From Phragmites australis (Eukaryota > Streptophyta > Magnoliopsida > Poales > Poaceae): DNA of 64,000 bases. The stretch covers positions 14,787,501 through 14,851,500 of the forward strand of contig NC_084928.1 in the NCBI RefSeq assembly GCF_958298935.1. The letters run 5' to 3'. A program made the translations under genes and the position numbers. Positions 25,821 to 37,501 of this stretch are shown here, piece after piece (the first letter of the stretch is position 1; the number at the start of each line of letters is the position of its first letter). Below the pieces are notes generated by a model. It searched no databases. It had not been told where the DNA came from and saw only the letters and a list, made by a program, of their open reading frames with translations.

Positions 25821-25930
25821 TGTTAGATATATATAGTCCACTGTGTAATATCCCCGGGTTTTGTCTATATTGATATATATATATATATATACTGGCATAG
25901 AGCCTCTACAAATACAAGTTATTTTTAACA
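25821..25930 (+). repeat. Copia 5' LTR (short)
   Basis: Starts TGTTAGATATATATAG and ends TTTTTAACA just before the primer site. It includes an (AT)n run at 25873-25891. About 110 bp, diverged from the 132-bp 3' copy, which indicates an old insertion. Confidence 0.75.
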
Positions 25931-25946
25931 TGGTACTAGAATTAGG
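25931..25946 (+). other. Degenerate tRNA-Met primer-binding site of the copia element
   Basis: TGGTACTAGAATTAGG aligns with the usual TGGTATCAGAGCTAGG, with a few changes and correct spacing immediately after the LTR. Confidence 0.6.
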
Positions 25947-27172
25947 TTTTTTTTTAATACGCAACTCACCCTGATCTAGCTGATGTCTCTCCCGGCGGAT
26001 CCTCCACCTCCCCACACTGCCGGCCTCCTCTTCATACCATCACCCCCCTGCTCCTCAATTCTACTCTTGCCGATCATCAACGAGTCATCCTGCGTTGCTC
26101 CATGCCACCATGAGCATCGCCACTTCACACCGCGGCCTCACTCCGTCCTACCATGCACGGTCTGCCCCTGCGTCACCCCTCCACGCTGCGGCTGCCCCTG
26201 TGTCACCCATACACGCCGCAGCTGCCCGCCCTACCCCGCCATGTGGTCCCTTGCTCCATGGAAGCCCTATCGTGCCACCCCTCTGCGACCGCCTTATAGT
26301 GCCACCCCTCAGCGGTTGCCTCGCTGCACCATCCCTCCACAGGCCCGCTAGTTTTTAGATCTACCTGCTTCTCCCTCGGCCACGCGTTTGCTGCTCGAGC
26401 AAGTCGACTACCTGACTGCCCGAGCAAGTCGATGTGTTCCTCCTCCTTCTGACTTGATTCGTTCAGTTAGGCCAGGCCACGTCAAAAAAGGGGAAACAAA
26501 GAATTTTGCTTTCCTTTATGCTCTCGTTGTTGCTTGCCGCCACTTCTTTTGCGCTCTTGCCGTTGTTCGTCACTTCTCCTTTGGGCTCTCACTGTTGTGC
26601 ATCACTTTTCAAGATGTCATCGAGCAATGTTTCAATTTCTCGGTGCTTTGTGATCTTTCATGGTGCCAATTGTTATGATCCTATGATCATAACGGGGATA
26701 AACATCCACTGGGAGGATAGTCGAGCGTTGTTGGCTGCTAGAGGAGGGACTAGACTATAGATTAGAGTGACTCAGAATATTGGGAAGACTAGGTTAATTC
26801 TCATTTGCTTGATTATAATGATGTGTGGTTGCCCCTTTATATAGAGAAGGGAAATTACAATCTAAATCCTAACTTACCTAATTTATCTCTTACTGAATTG
26901 GAAATTAATCAAACTCTATTTCCTAACCAAATCAAATCCGACTCCTACCAACTCTATTTCCTAACACCAACTACCAAGATTTCACGTAGCATATGCGTAT
27001 TCACATGCGTGGGATTCGTCTTTGGGGTGTTCTCTCTAGCGACGTTCCATGTCCACCTTCCCCTAAGCTTCTAATTGAGTTAGTGTAGTCATCTGTCGAC
27101 AAAGGAGACAAAGGAGCTATTGACATCACCACCACTACCTATGAGAAGGTTGCCTCTATCTACTAGGAATCT
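25947..27172 (+). other. Copia leader and disrupted gag N-terminus
   Basis: The start of a copia-like gag frame is visible around 26613-26680 (MSSSNVSISR...FHGAN), but homology stops near 26680 and resumes only near 27100. The intervening roughly 380 bp (26680-27060) has no gag similarity and looks like inserted or replaced DNA. It begins with a perfect 9-bp inverted repeat (26672-26693). Confidence 0.5.
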
Positions 27173-27640
27173 TTGGAGTTGTACTGTGATCAGTTGTCTG
27201 ATTGTGCTATGTGGATTGATGATGATGCTCATGTCATGTCTATTCTAGTTACTAGTGTGGAGCCTAGGATTTCTTCTGAGATTATTGAGTTCTCTACTGC
27301 TTTTCAGATGTTGACTTATCTTCGTCAGACCTATGAGCCCTCTAGGGATACTCTCTATATGTTTGTTGTACGCCAGGAGCAATCTCTTCAGCAGGGTGAT
27401 ACAACAGTTAATGTGTTCTATGCTCAGATGTCGGTTTTGTGGCATCAATTGGACTCCCTTTGTGTTGCTGGTTGCCACTCCTTTCAGTGTTACTTGGGTT
27501 TGCATGCTGAACAGGATTTTCGACACCTCTACGAGCTCATGACTCGCCTCCATCCAAAGTTTGAATAGCGCCATGCTGAGGTGCTTGCATGACATCCTCA
27601 TCCCACGTTTGTGGATGCTCTTACGGAGCTGCACTCGGAT
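27100..27640 (+). pseudogene. Copia gag (UBN2-type) remnant
   Basis: The frame 27173-27568 has typical copia gag sequence: a stretch ending SEIIEFSTAFQMLTYLRQTYEPS, then VVRQEQSLQQGDTTVNVFYAQM. It ends in a stop, and homology continues in another frame (LTELHSDETRLRGSGLLPLPS, about 27620). The zinc knuckle expected after it is degenerate near 27790-27850. Confidence 0.82.
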
Positions 27641-28841
27641 GAGACTCGCCTGCGTGGTTCTGGATTGTTGCCACTTCCCTCAGTGTTGGTTGCTCATCCA
27701 CCTGCTACGCCTACATCTTCATCTACATCGACTCCCGCTCCTCATGCAACTCATTCGCCTTATGCGGCCTCTTCAGGTGGTGGTTGTTGTTCGCGCTACA
27801 CCTACTACAACAAGGAGGTTCATGTTGAGGCGAACTGCTACCGGAAGAAGAGGTACATTCGACGTTCCTCTGGTGCTTCTACCTCGACTATCTCTTCGAC
27901 TGACACTTGGTTGGAGATTGCAACGCTTCTTTGCTGCCTAGTTGCTACCTCTAGCACTGCACTGACAGGTTTTGCTGGTTCTACTACCACTTCTGTCATT
28001 GAGATATCACCTTCTATGCAGTCATGTACTTCACCTTGGATTCTTGACTCAGGAGCATCTTTTCATATGACTTTTTCCAATCTATCTTCGCATCATCCTC
28101 TTGTTTCTCCCCTTCATGTCGTTACTGCAGATGGTACTTCTCTTACTCTTGTTGGTCGGGGCACCCTTAGCACTTCTTTTAGTGTTCCTTCTATTGCTCA
28201 TGTTCTCCAACTCACCATGCAACTCATGCCAGTCGGTCAGCTTACTGATCATGGTTGTTGTGTTATTCTAGATTCGGACTCATGTTGTGTTTAGGATCAT
28301 CGCACGGGTGCTCTTATTGGTACTAAACCCAGGTGTCATGATTCTCAACGTCTATGAGAGCTTGACTAGCTTCATTTTCTTTCTGTTGCTACTACTGATC
28401 TTTCTGCTTCCTTGATTACTGGCTCCTTCTAGTAGTGGAATCATTGTCTTAGTCATGTTTGTGGGTCGCGTCTATCTTCATTAGTTCATCGTGGTCTTTT
28501 AGGACCTGTCTCATGAGATGCGTCTTTAGATTGCCAGGGTTGTAAGCTTGGTTAACAGATTCATCTTCCTTATCCTCATAGTGAGTCAATGTCTCAATGT
28601 TCTTTTGATATTGTTTACTCTGATGTTTGGGGTCCGGCTCCCTTTATTTTGAAAGAGGGTCATATCTACTATATTATCTTTATATATGATTTATGTTGCC
28701 ACACTTAAATTTATTTCATGTCTTCTTGCAGCGATGTGTTATCTATATATAAGTGCTTCGCCACTATGATTCGCATTCAGTTTGACACTCCCATTCATGT
28801 TTTTCATACTGATTCTACTGGTGAATTTCTTTCTGGTATCT
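27641..28841 (+). pseudogene. Copia protease and integrase N-terminal remnant
   Basis: The aspartic protease motif WILDSGASFHMTF lies at about 28040-28080, with VTADGTSLTLVGRGTL downstream. After a stop at 28292-28294, GAG-pre-integrase and integrase-core pieces follow in several frames (28500-28700: LDCQGCKLG, FDIVYSDVWGPAP). They run into solo LTR A at 28842. Confidence 0.78.
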
Positions 28842-30285
28842 TGAAGGATCGAGATGGCGGCCTGGGGGGGGGGGGTGAATAGACCTTTTTCAGATTTTCC
28901 TCTAAACAAGCTAAAATTTCGCCTTAATAAAATTAAAGCTTCTCTAAAGCAAGTAACAAGGTGCAATCCTATATAAGATAAGTACAACTAGGATTAACAC
29001 CAAGCAATATATGAGCTTGCAATAAGGTAAAAAAAAAATATGCGAAATAACTGAAAGGCATAGACAAGTCAATGTTGTTACCAAAGTTCAGATCCTTGAG
29101 GGGCTCGATCACACTTGAGCCGGGTCCCTTTCAACCATTTTTCTCCTGATGTTGTACAAATCACTCGTCAGCTTACTTGTGGTATTTCTTTCCTTGCAGA
29201 GTCGAAATTCTGCTTTCACAAACTTTCTCACGGCACACCACAAACGTGTTGGTAACTCATGAGCGACTCATAGCCATCTAGGAGTCCTCAATCTCCAAGA
29301 GAAATGAATGCAAACAACAAAGCTCGGAGATGAAACCTAGTACTCAAAGATCAACCTTTTCTTTCTAGCACTCAAACTCTCTTTTCAAATCTTTCTGAAG
29401 AGATGGAACACTTTCTTGGGAGAGAAGAGTGGCTTTTGCTTTGGAGAGATGCTCAGATTCGAAATGGCAAACTGTTGGAGTGGGGAAAGGGGAAGGGGTA
29501 TATAAATAGACCTTTTCAAAAACTAGCCATTGGACACCTTTTTAGCCTATATCGGAAGTTCAAATCCCCATGATCAGAACATCTGATCTATTCAGATTAA
29601 CAGATTTGAACTCCAATTCCCAACCCAAACCTGGTAAAAACAACACATCGGAAAATCCAATCCAAGAATTAATTTGAAACTAAGAGGTCAATGTTCACAA
29701 AAGTCGGATGTTCTAACCCTGATCGGAACATCTGATCTAACCATCATAACTTCTGATGTTAGATTTTAATAAGACCGAGAACCCTATGGCTGAGAAAATC
29801 GGAGACTCCGACCCAAATCCGACCTTCTGATGAAAACATCAGAACATCCAATGTTAAAATAAATTCCCACCTGAGAACCCCATGTTTTGGAATTTTGGAC
29901 TATCCGACCACATCAGAACTTTCGATGTCTAAGTCGGAACTTCCAACTTCACAGAGGAAGCTTTGACTCGGGCTGTGTGTGTGAACTTTGTGTCACTCTC
30001 TAAACTGAGTGTAGATCTTTTTGAGCACTAAGTTCATGACCAAACTACTGCATTGCACCCCTCTTAATATTATGACAGTCATATACTCAATTTCAAAAAA
30101 CAAAAGAGTACTTTAAATAGTAAAACCATTCATCGTCTTCTTTCTTCAATTTTTGGGGTCACCAACATCATGTCGCTTACATCAGTAACACGTTTACCTA
30201 TTTAAATACGCATTGAATATATTAGTCCCTTAACTATTTATCGTCAATCATCAAAACTCACACAGGGGGTCTAGATGTACTTTCA
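28842..30285 (-). mobile_element. Solo LTR A inserted in the copia integrase
   Basis: Starts TGAAGGATCGAGATGG and ends TAGATGTACTTTCA on the plus strand. Read on the minus strand it begins TGAAAGTACATCTAG, the start of a common grass LTR type (family knowledge). The flanks TATCT (28837-28841) and CATCT (30286-30290) form a 5-bp target duplication with one mismatch, and copia integrase homology resumes right after. Length 1444 bp, no coding frame. It contains a 12-G run (28864-28875) and clustered short near-palindromic motifs (29540-29950). Confidence 0.75.
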
Positions 30286-30508
30286 CATCTTCGTTCCTTT
30301 CTTGCTGAATATGGTACATTTGTCTTAGCTCTCTTGTCTTGGAGCTCATGCTCAGAGTGGCGTTGCTGAGCGTAAGCATCGTCATTTTCTTGAGACAACT
30401 TGTGCGGTTATAATTGACTCTTCTGTCCCATCTCATTTTTGGGCTGAAGCGGTCTCCACTGCCACAAACATGGTCAACATTCAACCCTCTTCTATTCTCA
30501 AGGGTGGG
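30286..30508 (+). pseudogene. Copia integrase middle segment
   Basis: Homology to the copia integrase core and its downstream block resumes directly after solo LTR A (a TCC-TTT-CTT-GCT-GAA-TAT frame, then ALLSWSSCSEWRC-type sequence in a shifted frame, then FWAEAVSTATNMVN-like sequence). The insertion of LTR B at 30509 cuts it; it continues at 45430. Confidence 0.7.
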
Positions 30509-33247
30509 TGTGGGGAACCATCCAAATAATATTCTAACTAATCACTAGGAGGATCATTATTCATAATCACAACCTCGATGATTAAACAGAATATCATCCC
30601 GGTAGTCCTGGCACGTGTTTTGTGCCTAAGATCGGAACACATGCCTTCCAACATTTAGCATCACAATATAGCTTAAGAAAGAGAAAGTAATTAACATTTA
30701 TATTACAAGTCTTTAACATGCAACCATTTTCAACAATTTACATAGAAAGGTAACAACATCTACGTAGCGAAAACATAAACCTATACAACAAAAGAGAGTG
30801 GAGCCACATGCCCTTAGGCTCCACCCCAAAAGCACGACCTCCGAGAGTAGGATGCACTACTCTTGCTCGCCACCCTGAACGGCAGGCATGAAGTAGCCAA
30901 ACATCAGCTCTTCCTCACCAGTAGCACCTGAAAACGTAGGCATGAGTACGAAGGTACTCGCAAAACTTAAACCATATAGAGCACATATACATAGCTCGAC
31001 TCCAAGGATTATGCATTGAGCCATTAGAAAGGAAAGCCACATGGTTAAGTTAAACATAAACGGTAAGCAATCTTGACATATATGTGTGAGCAACTAACTT
31101 AACCAATAAAACATAATTCTACCCTGCCATAACCAACTGAACATAAATAACTGGAACCATAAGAACATACATGTAACAAGGACCAACTCAACCATCTCCC
31201 ACATATCCAACCATCAACCGCAAGTGAAAACTCTATGACCGATGCAGATGGACAGAAGTATGCTCATGACCGAGAGCGCGGTATTTCGAAATGTTTTTAC
31301 ATCCTGCATGGGGATACTCTTGGACACACACAACTTGAGGACCATGCAGCTTGCATGACCACACAGATCCATACAAGGGGGTACTCATGTCAACCTTTTC
31401 CAATAAGCCCCGATCATTTGAAACATGCATCGCTCGGCGCGGCGGTACTAGAACTACTCCCGGAGCAAACTAGTACCACTACAAGCCCACCCGCTCACAC
31501 TGTCAATGTTCAGGCCCCAAATGACCACATCTACAAAGGTATTTGGCTCGCCTTACCATTAGATCAGCATGCGGTGAGTATGATAAGTGCTAAAGCCGAC
31601 TACACCGACGATCGATGCTTAAATGACACAAGCGGTCTACGATGTCCAGTTTTCTCTTCCGATCTACCTAGGGGAACTCCACATCCAGGCAGGATAAACA
31701 CCTCCTAGCACCGCCCACATCTCGTCTCATACTCACCACTCATACAACCATCATGATCCCATATCCAACATTGTTATCATTACGAAAGTAAATAACGCCT
31801 ATGCTTGTGAATGATGAGACAATTCACCGCTTGACTTCTGCCGAATGACCAATGCATTGTTAAGCATTTCGATTTAACTTGTGATCTAGATATCAACAAC
31901 ATACTCAATGCGACAAGGAAAGGATAAACAACAATTCAAGGTAGAAGTAATGCATTCAACATAGGATCTACCCACTTGTATCTGATCTCGACTCGACACA
32001 TGCAAACATACATAAGCATAGTTTACCAATTTTAGACTTCATTTAATTGAACAAAGGTGCAATATGCTTAGTTGCTTGCCTTTCTACTTAGGTGGCTGCC
32101 TATAATTACCCACGCAACACTCGCGGAAATCTGGAAGATTGGAGTCGTCTTCGATCACGGTCGTCTTCTGCTCTGGCTCCTTGTTCACTAAACAAGAACG
32201 CGTGCAATGATGAGCATGAAAGAATGCAACAAGATATGCCACAATGCTTAACAACATGCTAGAAGTATAAGACATGCGAATCAATGCAATATTAAACGGT
32301 CTAAACAAAACCTAAAAAATAACAGCCATCCGAAGTATCCAGATTGGTTCGGAGTATCTGGGTTCGGACCCTTCGGGTGAATCTCCAGAATAGGCGCTCG
32401 GTTACTGACTTTTGCTTGTCTGGCCTGGAGTATCCGGGTGAATCTGGAATATCCGGGTTCCAGAGCCTCCGGGCCATCCTCTGGTGAAGGTGCTCAGTTT
32501 GCCACTATTCTAACTTAACCCAGAACCTCCAGGCTGGTTCGAACTATCTGAGCTATGCCAGACACTCCGGGTGAGACTCCGGGAGAGGCTCTTGATTAAC
32601 CATTAACGCAATTACCCGAAGTCTCCTGGTTTACCCGAATTATCCGGGTGAAGCAGAGTTAGGTTCTTCCACAACTTTTCCCTCGGTCGATTCGACTCAC
32701 TTTACAAATCTATGCTACACAAATGTGTATATACCCTATCCAAAGGATTCTAAACCCATCTTTCACTCTAAACCCTAACCAATTTTAAACACAATTCGAT
32801 GGACGATTTCTGCTGAACCCAGAGTATCCGGGTGAGGGCAGAATACCCGGGTCAGCCCAAAAAAGCTGCTCTCGAGTGGATTTCTGGTCGATTCGAGTTG
32901 TGATCTTTTTCAAGCCTAAAGGGAACATGTTAGTGATATTCCAAGGGTCCTGGAACTCATTCATCAACTAGCAATACGACTCTATAGCTCAAATTTGTCC
33001 AAAACTCCATTTTTGCTCCAAAAAGCTCAAGAACTTTAAGAACTTCAAGAACTACTCGATTCTTCCATCAAAGTGAAAATGGATTGGATAGATGAGCAGC
33101 TCATGAGCTAGAGAATGCAATGGTACCACAAATCCTTCTCTTGTGGGCGGATTTGAGGGAGGAACGGAGAGAGCTTCAGAGGGAGTGAGAGGGAGCTACT
33201 GCCCTTGCTAGCTTGGTTGAGCACGTGAGGGAGGGAGTGGGAGTAGG

Positions 33248-34149
33248 TAATATGAACAAGGGTTCCCGATCTTCCGAAAGGTTCTGGTAACTCTCGATTT
33301 GGTGGAAACGAGACACAAGTCGATCCAGCTTCCGAACAACACGATCCGAAACCCCGCAATCGCAGCACCACGTCTCCTCTGGTTATCAACCGGCGTTGCA
33401 CGGTTGACCTCGCCAAGAAGGCTAAAATCCTTGCCTGCGAATCGAAGAACACAAGCAAGAACAAGGAAGAATGCAACCAAATTGCAGATGAATGATTAAT
33501 CTCACGAGTTGGGGTCTCACAAACCGACGAAACGGCGAAACTGTTCTTGACAGAATAATCTAAGCAAAACCCAACCCTAATTAGGGCGGCGGCTACTGTA
33601 TATAAAGGATTAGGGTCGGCCAAGGACCCCTAGACGCGTCCCTAATGGACTCCAACACGATACATGGCCCAACGGACCAAAAACGGTGACGCAGCACCGG
33701 GACAGATTCTGGACGCTGACTTGTTTCGACGTTTCCCGTTGACTCAGAAGGAATTTGGACCTCAAACCAACGCCATTGGTTTCCTTATGAAATTATCTTT
33801 CCAACCATATGTGAATCGTCGAAAACGGAGTCCGGATGCGTCCTGGGTGTCCGTTTTATTGCTCGCTGGTCCTGGAGGCCGAGGCTGATTCGGACTCGAG
33901 TTGGACTGGACCTCCTGCTGTTGTTGGACGTCCTAGCTGCTCCTCCACGCCTCCAAGCCTTCCTCTATGTGTTTTCTTGTCCTCTCCATGATTCCTAAAC
34001 AACACATAATCATTAGGTAGTAATCTATTCTCAAAATTATATAAAGAGTTGCTTAGGAACGAGCTCACCTCTAAATTTAATTGTCGTGCGCGAGCTCTTG
34101 TGATTGGACCTTGAAAGTTCAATGGAGGATCATTGTATGTATCCGAGGG
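33248..34149 (-). repeat. Gypsy LTR1 (truncated at inner end)
   Basis: Begins TAATATGAACAAGGG as do LTR2 and LTR3, and is nearly identical to them, but stops at ...GTATCCGAGGG. It lacks the final AGTGATGTCCTCATCA present in the other two. Confidence 0.93.
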
Positions 34150-34160
34150 CTCACCTCTAG

Positions 34161-34226
34161 TCTCGTTTCCACCAAATCGAGAGTTACCAGAACCTTTCGG
34201 AAGATCGGGAACCCTTGTTCATAATA
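34161..34226 (+). repeat. Inverted 66-bp LTR end fragment
   Basis: Reverse complement of the first bases of LTR1 (from TCTCGTTTCCACC to TTGTTCATAATA), followed by AG and a primer site. It is preceded by 11 bases, CTCACCTCTAG, whose first 10 recur in LTR1 at about 34066-34075, which looks like template-switch filler. Confidence 0.88.
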
Positions 34227-34228
34227 AG

Positions 34229-34241
34229 TGGTATTCAGAGC
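34229..34241 (+). other. Primer-binding site, plus orientation
   Basis: TGGTATTCAGAGC matches the tRNA-Met primer site TGGTATCAGAGC with one extra T. It is followed by the same leader (TTCAGGTATACC...) found in reverse at 44217 and below. Confidence 0.8.
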
Positions 34242-35373
34242 TTCAGGTATACCGTCAGGTTCATATCTACCCTTAGTTTTGAGTGTTTTCGCCTTCGTTC
34301 CATAGTCCACTGCCATATCGTTTTTTTTTCCTGTCCTACAACCCTTCCGCGCCTTTAGCTTTTGCATATTTCAGTTTCAGAGTTCGTCGTGTTGAGTTTG
34401 TGTCCTGGTCAAGGTCTTGTTGCTGGTTAGGTCGTGTTAGAGTCCAGTTCGTGTGTTTTCCCCCACCGTTTCCATCAAACCCTAGCCTCCGTCGCATATT
34501 TTCCCCACTTTCTTCCCGTTTTGTCCTCTAATTCGGAGTCGTTTCTCAAATCGGGCATAACTTTCGCATACGAACTCCGTTTTCAGAAAAGTCATAGAGT
34601 TTTTCGCATCGAAACAGCGTTTCGGATCCGTTCGTCCCCCGCTTCGTCGGGTTCGGCGAAATCAGAATTCCCAAATTCGCCTCCGAAGTTTGAGTTTTCA
34701 ATTTCCAAATATTTTTCTCATTTTACGGCTGAACATCAGAAAATTCTACAGGCCACGTCTTTCACTTGTTTAAGCTCAAATTTTCTGTGGTTCCCTCTTG
34801 TGTGCTCCTAAGTGACAAAAAAATATCAAAAAAATAAAAAGAAAAAGTCAAATTTTCCCAAAAAAACAACGACAGCCCAAAAAAATAGAAAAAAGAGAGG
34901 GGCAAAAGAGGAACAATATCTAGAGGAGCACATAGAGAAGGGCAAAGTGAGCTGTGTTAGCGTGTGCTGTTTAGTTCTTTATTTCTGTTGCTCTTGCTAT
35001 CCATCATACTTGTTTCTCCACCTTGTTTCACACACATACTTGGTACTTGCAACACTTTAGGCCAGCAACGAGAACAAGTACTTGGGACTATAATTCAGCA
35101 TTACTATCTGTTTCTGATTTGTGTTCCACATATACATATTTGTTCTCTTTGTGTGCCTTCCAAGCCCCACAGATTCTTCTGGACAGCACTAGTTTGCATC
35201 CCTGCAATCGCTCGCACGCCTTCCAGGTATCCTTTGCTTTGCTGGTAAGAACCCTGGTAAGAGCTTGGTAAGGTGTCTACCTTTGCTGATCTTGATTGAG
35301 AGGCATCACTCCACCTTTGTAGTACGATTATTAGGGATAACCTTCACTGTTTGTTGTTGTGTTTGTTTCCACA
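34242..35373 (+). other. Gypsy 5' leader, plus-orientation copy
   Basis: Matches the leader of the intact element (43087-44217) in reverse complement, including A-rich and T-rich tracts near 34810-34900. Open frames here are short and have no protein similarity. Confidence 0.8.
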
Positions 35374-37501
35374 ATGTCAGTTGAAGGAGATAAAACGCCA
35401 AAGGACTTCAAGGAGTGTGTCAGCCAAGAGCAGCTACAAGCTGTTGTAGACAATGCTCAGAAGGAGATGAGGGAGACAGTCATCAAGGCTGTCACTGAAG
35501 CGATAATTGAGATGAAACTCGCAAACGCGGTTGAGCGGGTGGACAAACGGTTATCCGAGCTCACCGACAGGGTAAATGCTTTGGAAAACCGTCCTGTGCA
35601 CAACGAAGATGTGAATGGAAGCAACACCGGTGATGAGTTGTATGATGACGATGTAAATGTTGATCCAGCGGCGACATTGCAAAACAGATTACGGCGTCGT
35701 CTTCGCACTAACACCACAGGTATGGGTGGCGTTCCACATCACCACCACCATCGAGGTATGTATAATCGAGCTCCTGAAGATCCTTATGCTAAGGTTAAAT
35801 TTACTATACCTTCTTTTTCGGGACATTATGATGCTGAGGGATATCTTGATTGGGAGATGACAGTAGAGCAAAAATTTAGTGCCCATCAAGTACCTGAACA
35901 ACATAGAGTTAGACAAGCCACTAGTGAGTTTAAAGATTTTGCTATTATTTGGTGGACTGGTTTAGCTGCAGATGGTGCCACACCTCGTACATGGGAAGAG
36001 CTTAAGGTTGCTATGCGTGATAGATTTGTTCCCCCATCTTATCATAGAGACTTGCGTAAGAAATTGATGCGCTTAGAACAGGGAGATAAATCTGTGCAGG
36101 ATTATTATGGTGAGCTTCAAAAGGGCTTGATGCGTTGTGGCATAGTAGAGGGAAACGAAGATTCTATTTGTCGATTTTATTCGGGTTTGAGGCGTGAAAT
36201 CCAGGATATTATTGATTATAAAGAATTTAACAATGTCAACCAGTTGTTTCAGTTTGCTATGCTTGCAGAGAAGGAGTTGCAGGGGGCGTGAGCAGCAGGG
36301 CAAGTACAAGGCCAGCACCACATACACGCCGCGCACAGGACCATCCTTTGGGCTGTCCAAACCATCCACTTACAGGGCTCCCTCACCAGCGAGCAAGCAA
36401 CAAGCAGCTACGGCACCAAATCCGGTCACTACACGACCTTCAGGCTCAGGTAAAAATTCTGTTTTGCAGGGACCTTCCAAGAGTGCTTCCTCTGTTGCAT
36501 CAACGGGACGCACCTCTGGCATTCAATGCCGTCGCTGCCATGGATTCGGTCATGTGCAGAAGGATTGCCCAAGTCAGCGGGCATACATTGCAACGGAAGA
36601 TGGGTACATCAGCGCCTCTGACATTGAAGAAGAAGAAGAACCAGTTGTTGAGGAGAGCAACGAAATCTTGGGCAGTGATGACACAGCGACCTATAGGAGC
36701 ATCATTGTGCAGCGGGCGCTCAGCACAAAGGTACAACAACCAGAGAAGCTGCAACGCCATAACTTGTTCCAGATTTTCTTCGTCATCCAAAATCGGCGAG
36801 CACGTGTCTTCATCGATGGAGGTAGTTGTAATAATTTGGTGAGTTCAGATTTGGTCAAGAAGCTTGGCTTGACCACACGCCAACACCCCCATCCATATAA
36901 TCTTCAGTGGTTTAATGATGCTGGAAAAGCTAAGGTAACACAAACTTGCAGAGTTTCTTTTTCCATTGGTTCCTATGCTGATTATGTTGACTGTAATATG
37001 GTACCTATGGAAGCTTGCTCACTTTTATTGGGTCGACCTTGGGAATTTGATAATGATGCTATACACCATGGTAGAAGTAATACATATACTTTTATGCATA
37101 AAGGAAAGAAAATTACTTTGGTTCCTATGACCCCTGCTGAAATTGTACAAGCTGATAAAGAACGAGCTGCTAATTTGCGTGATACTAAATCTGAAAATCA
37201 GCAAGTTGCTAATTCTCTTTACCCACCTAAAAAGGATAAGTCTACACCTAGTTCTAAGGTAGAGGGCATAAAATTGAAGGGTGGTGTTATGCTTGCACTA
37301 AAAAGTGATCTTGCTGAAATTTCTAATAATGATATTTGCTACACCTTGGTTTGCAAACGAGTTTTGTATTCGCTTGATAATGTTATTAGTTCGATACCTC
37401 CTACTGCCACTAACCTTTTGCAGGAGTATGAGGATGTTTTTCCAGCTGAGATACCCCCGGGACTGCCACCTATGATATGCTCTGATACCATTTTTTCTTA
37501 A
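35374..37501 (+). pseudogene. Gypsy gag-protease copy, frameshifted and truncated
   Basis: Starts at ATG 35374. Residues are nearly identical to the intact minus-strand polyprotein: gag core ([20 protein letters not shown]), then after the frameshift the zinc knuckle [14 protein letters not shown] and protease motif [16 protein letters not shown] fifth G in a G-run near 36282-36286 (four in the intact copy) shifts the frame and ends the first ORF at 36291. Coding homology stops at about 37474, just after PPGLPPM and before the RT. It then runs into primer-site sequence and a short chance tail to 37501. Not functional as a full polyprotein, but most of gag is intact. Confidence 0.92.
37479..37490 (-). 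other. Primer-site sequence abutting LTR2
   Basis: GCTCTGATACCA, the reverse complement of the primer site, lies 8 bases before LTR2 (separated by TTTTTTCT; at LTR3 the spacing is only CT). A primer site outside LTR2 means LTR2 once also served as a 5' LTR, or that tRNA-derived sequence was copied into a junction. Confidence 0.8.

Noticed and set aside
31235..31708. 157-codon plus-strand frame inside LTR B
   Set aside because: Lies in an LTR with no transposon protein motif; probably chance.
34218..34241. tRNA-like primer sequences as tRNA genes
   Set aside because: Only the 12-13 nt primer complement is present; no cloverleaf can be formed from the flanks.
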